A DNA stretch of 64,000 nucleotides from Flavobacteriales bacterium (GCA_026196775.1 JAPHUD010000018.1:1-64000), one strand, 5' to 3'; positions 17,772 to 27,350 are shown, numbered from the stretch's first letter. Translations and numbers: made by a program. The notes: generated by a model from the sequence alone, not told the origin.

Positions 17772-20700
17772 ATGAAAAATCAAAAAGTTAAATCCGTTAA
17801 AAGTTTGATGATTGCTATTGTAGCTTTCGCAGCTTTAGGTTCATTTATTTCTATTTCGTTAACCAACGAATATAAAATGAACGATTTTTTAAAATCATTA
17901 AAAACAAAACTTTCTAATTTTAATAGCGAATATCCAGAAGATAGGGTATATGTGCAATTGGATAAACCCATGTACAAACCTGGAGAAACTATTTGGTTAA
18001 GTGCTTTTATTAGAAATGCTGCTGATATGAAAGCTTCCGATAAAAGTGATATTTTGCACGTAGAATTGATTGACCCCAAAGGAAATGTAGCTCAAAAACA
18101 CCAATTAATAGCTCATAAAGGAAAAACCAATGCCGATTTTTTATTGGATGATAATGTAATGGGAGGAATTTATAAAGTGAAAGCTTATACCAATTGGCAA
18201 AAAAATACCAACGACTTTTTTGAAAAAGAAATTCAAGTCCAAAAAGTAGTATTACCTCGTTTAAAAATGAAAATGGAATTTCTTAAAAAAGCTTACGGAC
18301 CAGGTGATGAAGTAGTGAGTAAAATAGATTTACAAACATTAGAAAATCAACCACTATCAAATTATAATGTGAAATTTATTGTACAATTAAATGGTCAAAA
18401 ACTTACTGAAAGTAAATTAACAAGTGATAATGAAGGATTGGCTTATGTGAAATTTCAATTGCCAAATGAATTGAAAACCAATGATGGCTTGTTAAATGTG
18501 ATGATAGATTATGAAGGAAGAACAGAAAGTATCTCTCGTTCCGTACCAATTACTTTAGGAAATATTGAGTTAGGTTTTTATCCTGAAGGTGGAGATTTAG
18601 TAGATGGATTGATTTCTAAAGTGGCTTTTAAAGCATTGAATGAATTTGGTAAACCTGCTGATATTAAAGGAATAGTTAAAGACAATGAAGGCAATACGAT
18701 TACCAATTTTGAAAGTTTTCATAATGGAATGGGGGCTTTTAATTTGGAACCTAAAATTGGTAAAACCTATTATGCAGTAATTACTCATCCTAAAGGAATT
18801 AATAAAAAATATAGTTTACCAAAAAGCTTAAAAAGAGGATGGGCGATGAACGTAAACAATGCTGAAAAAGAAAAATTGGCAATTACTATTCAATCTACCG
18901 AAACAGAAACTATGTCGTTGGCTGCTCAAGTAAGAGGAGAAATGTATTTTGCTACAGAGATAAACATTGCCAGAGGTAAAAATGAAATAGAAATTCCTAC
19001 TAAAGATTTTCCTATTGGAGTGGCTCAAATAACTTTATTTGATTCTAAAAATATTGAAAGAGCAGAACGTTTGGTTTTTGTAAATAAAAACAAAAAACTA
19101 AATATTTCTTTAAAAACAGATAAAGCAGAATATTTACCAAGAGAAAAAGTAAAAATGAACATAGAAGTAACCGATGAAAGAGGTTTGCCTATGCCTGCTA
19201 ATCTTTCTATGGCAGTGGTAGATGATAAATTATTGAGCTTTGCCGATGATAAATCGAGTAATATTTTGTCTTCTTTGTTGTTAGAGAACGATTTAAAAAC
19301 TAAAATAGAAGAACCTCAATTTTATTTTAATGATAAAGAAGCAAAAGCCGATGAAGCGTTGGATTATTTATTAATGTCAGATGGTTGGAGAAGGTTTACT
19401 TGGGAAAAAGTGATGGCTGAAGATTTTCCTGCTATTCAATTTGAAGGAGAAAAAGCAATTATCAAAGGTAAGGTGCTAAACAGAGAAGGGAAACCTGTAG
19501 CAAATGCTATTATAAAAAATATCCAAAATAAAAAAACATATAAAACCAATGCTGAAGGTTATTTCTTTATTACCAATGAAGCATTATATCAACCAACTTA
19601 TTTTGAAGTTACAGCAAAAGACTTGACTAGACAAGGGTTTACAGCGAGTAATTATACTCAAAACCACACGGTTTATTTATATGATCCTAAAGAAATCTAT
19701 AGTTATAGTAAATCAGTTAGAACCAAAAGAGCTAATGTGCCTGCTGCAGCTGTTGACATGATTGTTGTGGAAGAAGATATGATGCAAGTGGATGAAATGG
19801 CATTTGATATGGAAGCAGAACCTATTCAACAAAATATGGTGCCTGTAAAAGCGGATAAAAAAGTTCCAGTAAAAGAAGCTAAAAAGAAAGAAGCCGAAAA
19901 AATAGAATTAGATGAAGTAGTTATTGTTGGTAATGCTCAAGGAAGAGCCTTTGCCAATCAATTAGTAGCTCAAGAGAAAAAGATTATACCTAATGTTAAC
20001 TATTACAGAGCTAGAGAATTTGCTGCTCCTAACTATGAAAATCAGCAAGAAGTAGAAGTAAGAACAGATTTTCGTTCTACTATTTTTTGGGATGGAAATG
20101 TAGAAGTAGGCAACAACGGACAAGCTACTGTTGAGTTTTTTAACAGCGATGAAGTAACCTCATTTAGAACTATTGTTGAGGGGGTTGGAGTAGGAATGGT
20201 TGGTAGAGCTGAATACACTCACTTTACTCAATTACCATTTTCTATGTCGGTAAAAGTGCCTTCACAAGTGGTTTTTGGTGATAAAATTGAAATTCCACTT
20301 ACGTTAAAAAATACTACTAACAAAGATGTAGTTGGAAATTTGTCAGTAACTTCTCCTAAAGGATTTAAAGTATTAAATGTTGAAACCGGTAGCCAGATGT
20401 TAGCGGCTAATACTACAAAAACTATTTACTTAAATTATGAAGTGTTGAACGAAATAGGTGAGGATAACCTAGAAATTAGCTTTAAAGCTAGTGGATTGAA
20501 GGATGCTTTTGTGCAGCCTATCAAAATTGGACCAAAAGGTTTTCCAGTATCTATTGCTTTTTCAGGACAAGATTTAAGTAAAACCTATAGTGTTTCATTA
20601 TCAGATGTGGTAGATGGTTCTTTACAAGCTTCTTTAACAGCTTACCCGAATGTGGTAAATGATTTAATGAAGGGAATAGAAAGTATCATCAGGGAACCTT

Positions 20701-22118
20701 CAGGATGTTTTGAGCAGACCTCTATGAGTAATTATCCTAATATTATGGCAATGAGCTATATGAAAGAAACCGGAATGGATAATCCTGAGTTATTTGCTAG
20801 CATCGATCAAAAACTAGATAGAGGGTATAAAAGATTAACTTCTTACGAGACCAATGAGAAAGGTTACGAATGGTTTGGATCATCACCCGGACATGAAGCA
20901 TTAACTGCTTATGGTTTAATGCAGTTTAATGACATGAAACATGTATATGCCGATGTGAGTAATGAGATGGTGCAAAGAACATCTAAGTGGCTGATGAGCA
21001 GAAAAGACGGTAAGGGAGGTTTTAAGAAAAACCCAAGAGCATTAGACCAATTTGGTAGAGCTAGCGAAGAAGTTACTAATGCTTATATTGTTTACGCACT
21101 TTCAGAAGCGAATTATGCTCAAATAAGTAAAGAGTTGGAGGCAGCATATGCTTCTTCAACAGCATCAAATGATGCCTACCAATTAGCTTTAATGACCAAT
21201 ACTTTGTTTAATTATAAAGATAAAAGAGCTGAAAGTGTGTTGAAAGCATTATTGAAACTACAAGAAAAAGACGGTAGCTGGAATGCTAATCATTCTATTA
21301 CACGTTCGGGTGGCGTTTCTTTAAAAGTAGAAACCACAGCGTTAGCAATGTTAGCGATGTTAAAAGCTGATAAAAAAGATATAGCAGCCATTACCAAAGC
21401 AGCAGAGTTTTTAGTTTCTTCAAGATCGGGTAGTGGAAGTTTCGGCTCAACACAAGGAACGATATTAGCTCTTAAAGCATTAACAACATTTGCTAAATTT
21501 TCTAAACAAACCAAAGAGTCTGGTGTGTTGGAATGTGTAATTGATGGAAAAGTAGTCGCTTCTAAAAAATATGAAGCAGGAGAGAAAAATACGATTGAAT
21601 TTAAAGATTTAGATAAGCATTTAAAAGTAGGGAATCAAAAAATAGAAATTCGTTACAAAGACACTAAAAATGCCTTGCCTTATACAATGAGCATTGATTA
21701 TAATACTACGTTGCCATTATCGTCAAAAGAGTGCAAAATAGCTGTTGAAGCTGAATTAAATACCAATAGTGTAAAAGTAGGAGAAACAGTACGTTTAACT
21801 ACTAAAGTAAGCAATAAAGAAGATAAAGGAATGCCAATGACTATGGCAGTAGTTGGAATTCCTTCAGGGTTATCGGCACAACCATGGCAGTTAAAAGAGT
21901 TGCAAGAAAAAGGAACAATAGGTTTCTATGAAATTACCGACAATTTTGTGGTGTTATATTTCAGAGATTTAGCTCCTAATGCTTCACATACTATCAATTT
22001 AGATTTAAAAGCGGAAGTTCCGGGTGAGTTTGAAGCTCCTGCTACATCAGGGTACTTGTACTACACCAACGAATATAAATGTTGGAGCAATACAGGAAGT
22101 ATTACTATTAAAAAGTAA
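17772..22118 (+). CDS. Alpha-2-macroglobulin-like exported protein with intact thioester
   Basis: The start is the ATG at 17772 (1448 residues); a frame from 17706 adds an unlikely 22-residue extension. A membrane or signal segment (VKSLMIAIVAFAALGSFISI) is followed by an MG2-like domain (RVYVQLDKPMYKPGETIWLSAF). A carboxypeptidase-regulatory-like insert comes next (GKVLNREGKPVANAIIKN), then a LDEVVIVGNAQG segment resembling a TonB-receptor plug start. The bait/ANA region and thioester motif GCFEQ (G978, C979, E981, Q982) precede an alpha/alpha toroid and a terminal receptor-like domain. Such proteins trap proteases in the envelope. No pbpC partner is adjacent. Confidence 0.9.
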   Translation: MKNQKVKSVKSLMIAIVAFAALGSFISISLTNEYKMNDFLKSLKTKLSNFNSEYPEDRVYVQLDKPMYKPGETIWLSAFIRNAADMKASDKSDILHVELIDPKGNVAQKHQLIAHKGKTNADFLLDDNVMGGIYKVKAYTNWQKNTNDFFEKEIQVQKVVLPRLKMKMEFLKKAYGPGDEVVSKIDLQTLENQPLSNYNVKFIVQLNGQKLTESKLTSDNEGLAYVKFQLPNELKTNDGLLNVMIDYEGRTESISRSVPITLGNIELGFYPEGGDLVDGLISKVAFKALNEFGKPADIKGIVKDNEGNTITNFESFHNGMGAFNLEPKIGKTYYAVITHPKGINKKYSLPKSLKRGWAMNVNNAEKEKLAITIQSTETETMSLAAQVRGEMYFATEINIARGKNEIEIPTKDFPIGVAQITLFDSKNIERAERLVFVNKNKKLNISLKTDKAEYLPREKVKMNIEVTDERGLPMPANLSMAVVDDKLLSFADDKSSNILSSLLLENDLKTKIEEPQFYFNDKEAKADEALDYLLMSDGWRRFTWEKVMAEDFPAIQFEGEKAIIKGKVLNREGKPVANAIIKNIQNKKTYKTNAEGYFFITNEALYQPTYFEVTAKDLTRQGFTASNYTQNHTVYLYDPKEIYSYSKSVRTKRANVPAAAVDMIVVEEDMMQVDEMAFDMEAEPIQQNMVPVKADKKVPVKEAKKKEAEKIELDEVVIVGNAQGRAFANQLVAQEKKIIPNVNYYRAREFAAPNYENQQEVEVRTDFRSTIFWDGNVEVGNNGQATVEFFNSDEVTSFRTIVEGVGVGMVGRAEYTHFTQLPFSMSVKVPSQVVFGDKIEIPLTLKNTTNKDVVGNLSVTSPKGFKVLNVETGSQMLAANTTKTIYLNYEVLNEIGEDNLEISFKASGLKDAFVQPIKIGPKGFPVSIAFSGQDLSKTYSVSLSDVVDGSLQASLTAYPNVVNDLMKGIESIIREPSGCFEQTSMSNYPNIMAMSYMKETGMDNPELFASIDQKLDRGYKRLTSYETNEKGYEWFGSSPGHEALTAYGLMQFNDMKHVYADVSNEMVQRTSKWLMSRKDGKGGFKKNPRALDQFGRASEEVTNAYIVYALSEANYAQISKELEAAYASSTASNDAYQLALMTNTLFNYKDKRAESVLKALLKLQEKDGSWNANHSITRSGGVSLKVETTALAMLAMLKADKKDIAAITKAAEFLVSSRSGSGSFGSTQGTILALKALTTFAKFSKQTKESGVLECVIDGKVVASKKYEAGEKNTIEFKDLDKHLKVGNQKIEIRYKDTKNALPYTMSIDYNTTLPLSSKECKIAVEAELNTNSVKVGETVRLTTKVSNKEDKGMPMTMAVVGIPSGLSAQPWQLKELQEKGTIGFYEITDNFVVLYFRDLAPNASHTINLDLKAEVPGEFEAPATSGYLYYTNEYKCWSNTGSITIKK

Positions 22119-22133
22119 AAAAAGTCAGGAGTC

Positions 22134-22180
22134 AGAAGACAGAAGTTGAAAATAATTTATTCTTTTAACTTCTGTCTTCT
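22134..22180 (+). repeat. Inverted repeat built from GAAGACAGAAG-type sequence
   Basis: A perfect 14-bp inverted repeat (22134-22147 with 22167-22180) has a 19-base AT-rich loop. It is flanked by further AGTCAG/TCTTCGAGCTTCC strings of the same purine-rich type. There is no clean T-tract, so it is a weak terminator at best. It looks like a dispersed intergenic repeat. Confidence 0.55.
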
Positions 22181-22206
22181 ATCTTCGAGCTTCCAACAAA
22201 AATAAA

Positions 22207-23217
22207 ATGCAACGATTTATATTCATCATCATTATTTGGAGTAGCAGTTTACAAGCTCAGTACCTTAATAATCCTTCTTTTGAAGGGAGACCAACAACAG
22301 CCGTCCCTCCAAGTGAATGGATAGTTTATGGTCAGGCAAGCTCTCCTGACACACAACCAGGAAGTTGGCAGGTAAGTAAAGAAGCTTCTCATGGGAATAG
22401 TTATATATCTATGGTTGCTCGGGGGTATAGTATTATTGATAGTTATTTGTGGGAAGCTTGTTTTCAAGAATTTAGACAACCTTTGTTAAGCAATCAAACT
22501 TACCATTATAGTATTGACTTAGCTTTTGATCCTCATTTTACAGCAGATACCTTTAGCTTTAACAAGCCCATTCAATTAAGAGTTTACGGATTATCAGCAA
22601 CTATGGAAAAAGAATTGTTGTGGACCTCTGGAAAGGTAGCTCATACCGAATGGCAAAGCTATTTTTTTGAACTCACTCCAACTCAACTTACTAATTATTT
22701 GCTGCTGGAAGCTTATTACTTAGAAATGCCCAAATACAATGGCAACATTCTAATAGATAATTTACAGTATTATCCAGAAGTTTACCCCGAAGAACCTATT
22801 TTTGTTGAGGAAGATACAGTAGTGCAAAGTGCGTATTATTTTTCAGTAAACCAAGATGGTCAAATTGATAGCATTAATAGCAGGTCGGTGAAAAATCGTA
22901 GGACGATGACTTTCTCAGCCAATGAAATTACGTTTACGGTTTGGGATAATCAATCTTTTGATGGAGATACTATTTCACTGTTTTTAGATAATAAATGTGT
23001 GTTAGAGAAACATTTGCTTACCAAAGAAAAACACAGTTTTACTTTACAACTTGATAGTACATCTGCAAATAGGCTAACATTATATGCTCATAATGTAGGT
23101 AAGATTCCACCTAATACCATTTCTTTATTAGTAAGTGATGGAGCAACTAAAAAACGATTAGTACTTTCCTCTTATCTTACCAGTTGTAGTGCAGTTGATA
23201 TTGTGATTAGGGAATAA
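22207..23217 (+). CDS. Secreted protein with carbohydrate-binding-like jelly-roll segment
   Basis: The 336-residue protein has a signal peptide (MQRFIFIIIIWSSSLQAQ). The N-terminal half starts LNNPSFEG, and its strand pattern recalls CBM/jelly-roll domains (NPSFEG..., HGNSYISM, ILIDNLQYYPE). The C-terminal 110 residues carry FTVWDNQSFDGDTISLFLDNKCVLE and SANRLTLYAHNVGKIPPNT. I recognise this as a recurrent Bacteroidota exported module of unknown function. There is no T9SS CTD. The gene is flanked by an inverted repeat and a strong terminator, so it is transcribed alone or by read-through from the macroglobulin gene. Confidence 0.65.
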   Translation: MQRFIFIIIIWSSSLQAQYLNNPSFEGRPTTAVPPSEWIVYGQASSPDTQPGSWQVSKEASHGNSYISMVARGYSIIDSYLWEACFQEFRQPLLSNQTYHYSIDLAFDPHFTADTFSFNKPIQLRVYGLSATMEKELLWTSGKVAHTEWQSYFFELTPTQLTNYLLLEAYYLEMPKYNGNILIDNLQYYPEVYPEEPIFVEEDTVVQSAYYFSVNQDGQIDSINSRSVKNRRTMTFSANEITFTVWDNQSFDGDTISLFLDNKCVLEKHLLTKEKHSFTLQLDSTSANRLTLYAHNVGKIPPNTISLLVSDGATKKRLVLSSYLTSCSAVDIVIRE

Positions 23218-23220
23218 AAA

Positions 23221-23255
23221 TAATCCTAACAGGTTTCTAAAACCTGTTAGGATTA
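23221..23255. terminator. Bidirectional terminator
   Basis: A 16-bp perfect stem (23221-23236 with 23240-23255) with a 3-base loop lies between the convergent secreted-protein gene and the 65-aa gene. A-runs precede it on the left and AAAATG follows on the right. Confidence 0.85.
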
Positions 23256-23274
23256 AAATGGGTTTGTTATCAGT

Positions 23275-23472
23275 TTACTTCTTATTATCTACCAAATCAC
23301 AAAGCGATTGATAATGTTTTTTTAGGTTTCGGATAGTAACTTCTGGATTGTTTTTGTTGGGAATGGTAATTGGCATTTCGTTCAAAAACTCTATTAATTC
23401 CGGGTGATTTTTCTGGATTTCAGCAGTTTTTTGCATGATTTTATCATTCCACTCTTTTTCTTCTGTATTCAT
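23275..23472 (-). CDS. Conserved 65-aa protein
   Basis: The small soluble protein starts MNTEEKEWNDKIMQKTAEIQ and holds the motif HPELIEFLNEMPITIPNKNNPEV. It is mostly helical by composition, and I recall similar short ORFs in Flavobacteriia. No catalytic motif or signal peptide is seen. It is the last gene of the leftward mutY-ssb-gldE-hpf group, 47 bases after hpf, and ends at a strong terminator. The function is unknown. Confidence 0.6.
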   Translation of the reverse strand: MNTEEKEWNDKIMQKTAEIQKNHPELIEFLNEMPITIPNKNNPEVTIRNLKKHYQSLCDLVDNKK

Positions 23473-23519
23473 AGCATTAGGTTTTAGTTGGTTTGATAAT
23501 AAAGATAATTTCTTATCTT

Positions 23520-23834
23520 TTAATAGGTCTTAATCTTTCCTAAAGTAGTATTTAAAGCTGCGGAAAGTTTTTCTGCTGCAGCATTAACAGCTTGTTCAAT
23601 GCTTTTTGCATCACTAGTAACAGCAATCGGTTTAAGGTTTTCTACACGAGCTTCTAACATACACCTCTTGTCGTTTCCTACGGTTTTTTTTCCGTTTTCA
23701 TCAGAAAGGTGAACTTCTAACCTAGTAATTCTATCACTAAATCTACTTAATGAATCTGTTAAAATAGCAATAAGTTTCTCTTTTAGTTGGTCTGTTCCTG
23801 ATATATTATTATCTGTGTTGAATTGAATTTGCAT
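23520..23834 (-). CDS. hpf: HPF/RaiA family ribosome-associated protein
   Basis: The 104-residue protein has the fold pattern of the short HPF/YfiA family: an N-terminal strand MQIQFNTDN, a helix with LIAILTDSLSRFSDRITRLEVHLSDENG, and a C-terminal helix AKSIEQAVNAAAEKLSAALNTTLGK. These proteins bind the ribosomal decoding region and promote dormancy. The sequence is divergent from enterobacterial HPF, and the charged KR ribosome-contact residues are fewer, so the exact role is less sure. It lies 66 bases after gldE in the same direction. Confidence 0.75.
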   Translation of the reverse strand: MQIQFNTDNNISGTDQLKEKLIAILTDSLSRFSDRITRLEVHLSDENGKKTVGNDKRCMLEARVENLKPIAVTSDAKSIEQAVNAAAEKLSAALNTTLGKIKTY

Positions 23835-23900
23835 AGTAAATTTGATTAAAGGTTAGTACTTCCTACAAAGGTAAGATTTTATTGATTAAAAAGTAAATTA

Positions 23901-25232
23901 TTAGCTCACAGTAAGCTTAATTCTTTTTACCCGTCTTTTGTCAGAAGCTTCTACAGTGAAGGTGAGGTTTTTTAGTATTATTTTTTCATTTTTTTGAGGA
24001 ATTTTTTCAGCTATTTCTATTACTAATCCTGCAAGAGATTCAGCATCAATTTTTTCATCTCCAAAAAACTCATCATCATCAATATTAATAATTTTAAAAA
24101 CATCATTTAAGGCAGTTTTACCATCAAAAACATAGTTGTTATCATCTAATTTGGAATAGGTAATGTCTTCATCATCAAACTCATCACTAATTTCCCCAAC
24201 AATTTCTTCTAAAATATCTTCTAAAGAAACAATTCCAGATGTTCCACCATATTCATCTACTACAATAGCAAGGTGCATTTTCTTCTCTTGAAATTCTGAT
24301 AATAAATCATCTAGTTTTTTATTTTCAGGAACAAAGAATGGTGTACGTAATAACTTTGTCCATTCATAATCTTCTTTTTCTTCAATGTGGGCTAACAAAT
24401 CTTTAATGTAAATAATACCTATAATGGTATCAAAAGAGTCTTCAAATACAGGGATTCTAGAATAACCAGAGTCCAAAATAGTTTCTATTACTGTTGAGTA
24501 AGGTTGAGTTTTGTCTAAAGCAACAACATCCACCCTTGCAGTCATAATTTGTTTTACACTAGTTTCACCAAATTTAATAATTCCTTTTAAGATTTTGTGT
24601 TCATCATTATCTTCTTCAATATCTGATGTTAAATCTAAAGCATGAGACAAGTCTTCTACAGTAACATCTAAGCCTCTTTGTTTTATATGTTTATCTATAA
24701 TACTTGTAAATGTCATTAAAACATAACTAACAGGATAAAGTAAAAAAGATAGAAAACTAAGTGGAAAGCTCATGAACTTTGAAAGAAAAAGAGCATTTTT
24801 TGTAGCATAAATTTTTGGGATAACCTCTCCGAATAGCAGGATAACAAAGGTGATTCCGATTACTTGAATACCAAAGCTAACATAATCAGGTAAGTAAGAA
24901 AAATTTATAAGTTGATTAATTACCAATGTAGTTAATAGAATTAATCCTACATTAATTAAGTTGTTAGCAACCAAAATTGTGGCTAAAAGTCTTTTTTGGT
25001 CATAAAGTAGTTTTTTTACTCTAGAAAGAGATGCTGAAGGAGCATTTTGTATTTCTTCTAAATCTTTTGGTAGTAGAGAGAAATAAGCTATTTCTGATCC
25101 AGAAATTAAGCCAGAAAAAACCAGTAATAATATTACAACAATTAATTCAATGGAAGTTACTAAATCAATTGAATTAAGAATTGAAATGATTACAAAATTA
25201 ATTTGTTGTAGGGCAGGTAGGGGATCGTCCAA
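23901..25232 (-). CDS. gldE: Gliding motility-associated GldE-like CNNM/CBS membrane protein
   Basis: The 443-residue protein has a DUF21/CNNM membrane domain (about residues 28-190, SGLISGSEIAYFSL, four hydrophobic segments). Tandem CBS domains follow (about 215-335), with a CorC/HlyC domain at the C-terminus. The start is TTG, giving MDDPLP, which resembles known GldE starts. GldE supports gliding and T9SS function, probably through ion transport or membrane assembly. The order mutY-ssb-gldE is the usual flavobacterial one and backs the call. GldD, the usual partner, is not next to it; hpf follows instead. Confidence 0.85.
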   Translation of the reverse strand: MDDPLPALQQINFVIISILNSIDLVTSIELIVVILLLVFSGLISGSEIAYFSLLPKDLEEIQNAPSASLSRVKKLLYDQKRLLATILVANNLINVGLILLTTLVINQLINFSYLPDYVSFGIQVIGITFVILLFGEVIPKIYATKNALFLSKFMSFPLSFLSFLLYPVSYVLMTFTSIIDKHIKQRGLDVTVEDLSHALDLTSDIEEDNDEHKILKGIIKFGETSVKQIMTARVDVVALDKTQPYSTVIETILDSGYSRIPVFEDSFDTIIGIIYIKDLLAHIEEKEDYEWTKLLRTPFFVPENKKLDDLLSEFQEKKMHLAIVVDEYGGTSGIVSLEDILEEIVGEISDEFDDEDITYSKLDDNNYVFDGKTALNDVFKIINIDDDEFFGDEKIDAESLAGLVIEIAEKIPQKNEKIILKNLTFTVEASDKRRVKRIKLTVS

Positions 25233-25255
25233 TTTTCAGTTACTAAATTTAGTTA

Positions 25256-25696
25256 TTAAAATGGTAAATCATCTGTTTCAGATGGTTCGTTATCTATTTG
25301 TGCCGAAGAAGATGCTCCTGAAGGTTTGTTTTGTTGAGCTGAATCTGAAGATGAACTTTCATCTTTTCTTCCTAACATCTGCATATTATCACCAACAATT
25401 TCAGTTGTATACCTATCATGTCCATCTTTATCTTGCCATTTTCTTGTTTTCAATTTACCTTCAATATAAACTTGGTTTCCTTTTTTAAGGTATTTTTCAG
25501 CAATTTCTGCTAATCCTCTCCACAAAACAACATTATGCCATTCAGTAATGGTTTTCTTTTCCCCAGAGTTTCTGTCGGTATAATTTTCTGATGTAGCTAT
25601 AGGAAAGTTAGCAACGGCAGTACCACCTTCTAAGTATCTAACTTCAGGGTCTTTACCTAAGTTTCCTACTAATATTACTTTATTAATTCCAGCCAT
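25256..25696 (-). CDS. ssb: Single-stranded DNA-binding protein
   Basis: The 146-residue protein has an OB-fold (about 1-110; [50 protein letters not shown]). A Ser/Gln-rich linker and the acidic tip ETDDLPF, which docks repair and replication partners, complete the protein. It coats ssDNA in replication and repair. It sits between mutY (53 bases) and gldE (23 bases), all leftward, so one transcript is likely. Confidence 0.97.
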   Translation of the reverse strand: MAGINKVILVGNLGKDPEVRYLEGGTAVANFPIATSENYTDRNSGEKKTITEWHNVVLWRGLAEIAEKYLKKGNQVYIEGKLKTRKWQDKDGHDRYTTEIVGDNMQMLGRKDESSSSDSAQQNKPSGASSSAQIDNEPSETDDLPF

Positions 25697-25749
25697 AATT
25701 AAGGTTAATTTTTACAATATCAAATTTAGTAAAAAATTATGAATTGATG

Positions 25750-26802
25750 TTAAAAGCTTTTAACATAATTTTCAATGAGTTTTGGTAAAGGGTAATTATT
25801 AATAGATGAGTTATTTATTTTTTTATACTTAGCTTCTAAAGACTTGGTTTTATCGGTGCTTATATGCCAAAAGGTTGCATAAATTTTTTGGTGAGTTAGA
25901 ATGTGTTTTGTTTCATCAGAAACCTTTTTTAATACTATTTTAGCTGTTTTTGATATGATTTGTTGAAAATTAGAATAAGTGCTTAATTCATTAAAAGAGT
26001 ATATTTTTTTAGGAGTTTCTATTAATGGGAAATCATACAGACCTTTCCATATATCACTATTTTTTCTTTCAGCAATAAATGTTTCTGAGTTATTTGTCTC
26101 TATGATTAGGTAATTAAAATACCTATTGGTTTGTTTTATTTTTTTAGATTTAAGTGGTAGTAATTCTATTTGTTGGTTTATAAGAGCAGCACAAATATTA
26201 TTGAAAATACAATTTTCACACTCGGGATTTTTTGGAGTGCAAACCAATGCTCCAAACTCCATAATAGCTTGATTATATGTTGCAGCTTGTTTTTTATCAA
26301 TTAATTTATTAGCCAAGCCATTAAAAGTTTTTTTACCTTCGGGAGTATCTATAGGGGTGTCAACTCCGTAAATTCTAGCAAGTACTCTAAATACATTTCC
26401 ATCTACAACAGGATAGGGTTGGTTGTAGGCAAAAGAAGTAATGGCAGCTGCTGTGTATTCACCCACTCCTTTTAATGATAGTATTTTTTTATAATCAACA
26501 GGGAAAATACCATCATAGTTTTCTGTAATAATTCTAGCCGTTGCATGTAGGTTTCTAGCACGAGAATAATATCCCAAGCCTTGCCAAAGTTTCAAAACCT
26601 CTTGTTCGGAGGCATTTGCTAAATCTTTTACACTAGGATAATGTTCTATAAACTTATAATAATAAGATAAGCCCTGGTTTACCCTGGTTTGTTGTAATAT
26701 AATTTCTGACAACCATATTTTATATGGATTAATAGTATTTCTCCAAGGCAAGTCTCTTTTGTTATTTTTATACCAAGAAATGAGTTTTTGAGAGAATTCC
26801 AT
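25750..26802 (-). CDS. mutY: A/G-specific adenine glycosylase
   Basis: The start is the ATG at 26802 (350 residues, MEFSQKLISWYKNNKRDLPWR). A frame extending to 26868 is not supported. The HhH-GPD glycosylase domain carries the catalytic pair E33 (SEIILQQTR) and D134 (PVVDGNV) plus the LKGVGEYTAAAI hairpin. The 4Fe-4S ligands are C188, C195, C198 and C204, in C-x6-C-x2-C-x5-C spacing. A NUDIX-like C-terminal domain reads 8-oxoG. It removes A mispaired with 8-oxoguanine. It is the first gene of the mutY-ssb-gldE group and has a TACTTTTG -7 box. Confidence 0.95.
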   Translation of the reverse strand: MEFSQKLISWYKNNKRDLPWRNTINPYKIWLSEIILQQTRVNQGLSYYYKFIEHYPSVKDLANASEQEVLKLWQGLGYYSRARNLHATARIITENYDGIFPVDYKKILSLKGVGEYTAAAITSFAYNQPYPVVDGNVFRVLARIYGVDTPIDTPEGKKTFNGLANKLIDKKQAATYNQAIMEFGALVCTPKNPECENCIFNNICAALINQQIELLPLKSKKIKQTNRYFNYLIIETNNSETFIAERKNSDIWKGLYDFPLIETPKKIYSFNELSTYSNFQQIISKTAKIVLKKVSDETKHILTHQKIYATFWHISTDKTKSLEAKYKKINNSSINNYPLPKLIENYVKSF

Positions 26803-26824
26803 TAAATATATAGTTATTATAAGA

Positions 26825-26832
26825 CAAAAGTA
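26825..26832 (-). promoter_or_regulatory. -7 box TACTTTTG upstream of mutY
   Basis: On the minus strand TACTTTTG matches TAnnTTTG, 22 bases before the mutY ATG. No clear -33 TTG was seen. The rest of 26833-26940 holds no recognisable gene. Confidence 0.4.
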
Positions 26833-26947
26833 AGAAAGAAAAATGCTAAAAATTGTTAGAGTTATCAATCAAACAGTTAGAATAAAGCATTTGTTTGTCG
26901 AAAGTTTTAAATGGTTAAGCTAAAATATGTTAATGTTTTTTAACGTA

Positions 26948-26980
26948 TTGGGGTTAAATATACTTTAACTCTTATATTTG
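26948..26980 (+). promoter_or_regulatory. Promoter TTG-N22-TATATTTG of the HU gene
   Basis: TTG (26948-26950) and TATATTTG (26973-26980) are 22 bases apart, within the range reported for Bacteroidota housekeeping promoters. The expected mRNA leader before the ATG at 27053 is about 65 bases. Confidence 0.55.
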
Positions 26981-27052
26981 CAATCGAATTTACACAGCTA
27001 AATTTATTGATAAGTAAAAATTAAATTAATATAAACTTAAAAGTACTAAAAA

Positions 27053-27337
27053 ATGACAAAAGCGGATATCGTTTCTAAAATTTCAGAGAAAACAGGAATT
27101 GAAAAATTAACAGTACAAACTACTGTAGAAGAATTTATGAAAACAGTTAGAAAATCTTTAGAAGAAGGTAATAACGTGTATTTAAGAGGGTTCGGTAGTT
27201 TTGTTGTTAAAAGAAGAGCTGAAAAAACTGGTAGAAACATTTCAAAAAACACAACTATTATTATACCTGCTCATAATATTCCTGCTTTCAAACCTGCAAA
27301 ATCTTTTGTAGAGAAAGTGAAAAAAAATGTGAAATAA
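27053..27337 (+). CDS. HU family DNA-binding protein
   Basis: The 94-residue histone-like protein has an N-terminal helical dimer core (MTKADIVSKISEKTGIEK). The GFGSF turn spans residues 46-50, and the beta-arm region ends in PAFKPAK (78-83). HU bends and compacts DNA. The length and motifs are normal for HU/IHF. It has its own promoter and is followed by the 29-residue basic protein, which has another -7 box. Confidence 0.95.
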   Translation: MTKADIVSKISEKTGIEKLTVQTTVEEFMKTVRKSLEEGNNVYLRGFGSFVVKRRAEKTGRNISKNTTIIIPAHNIPAFKPAKSFVEKVKKNVK

Positions 27338-27350
27338 TAAAATTTTAGTT

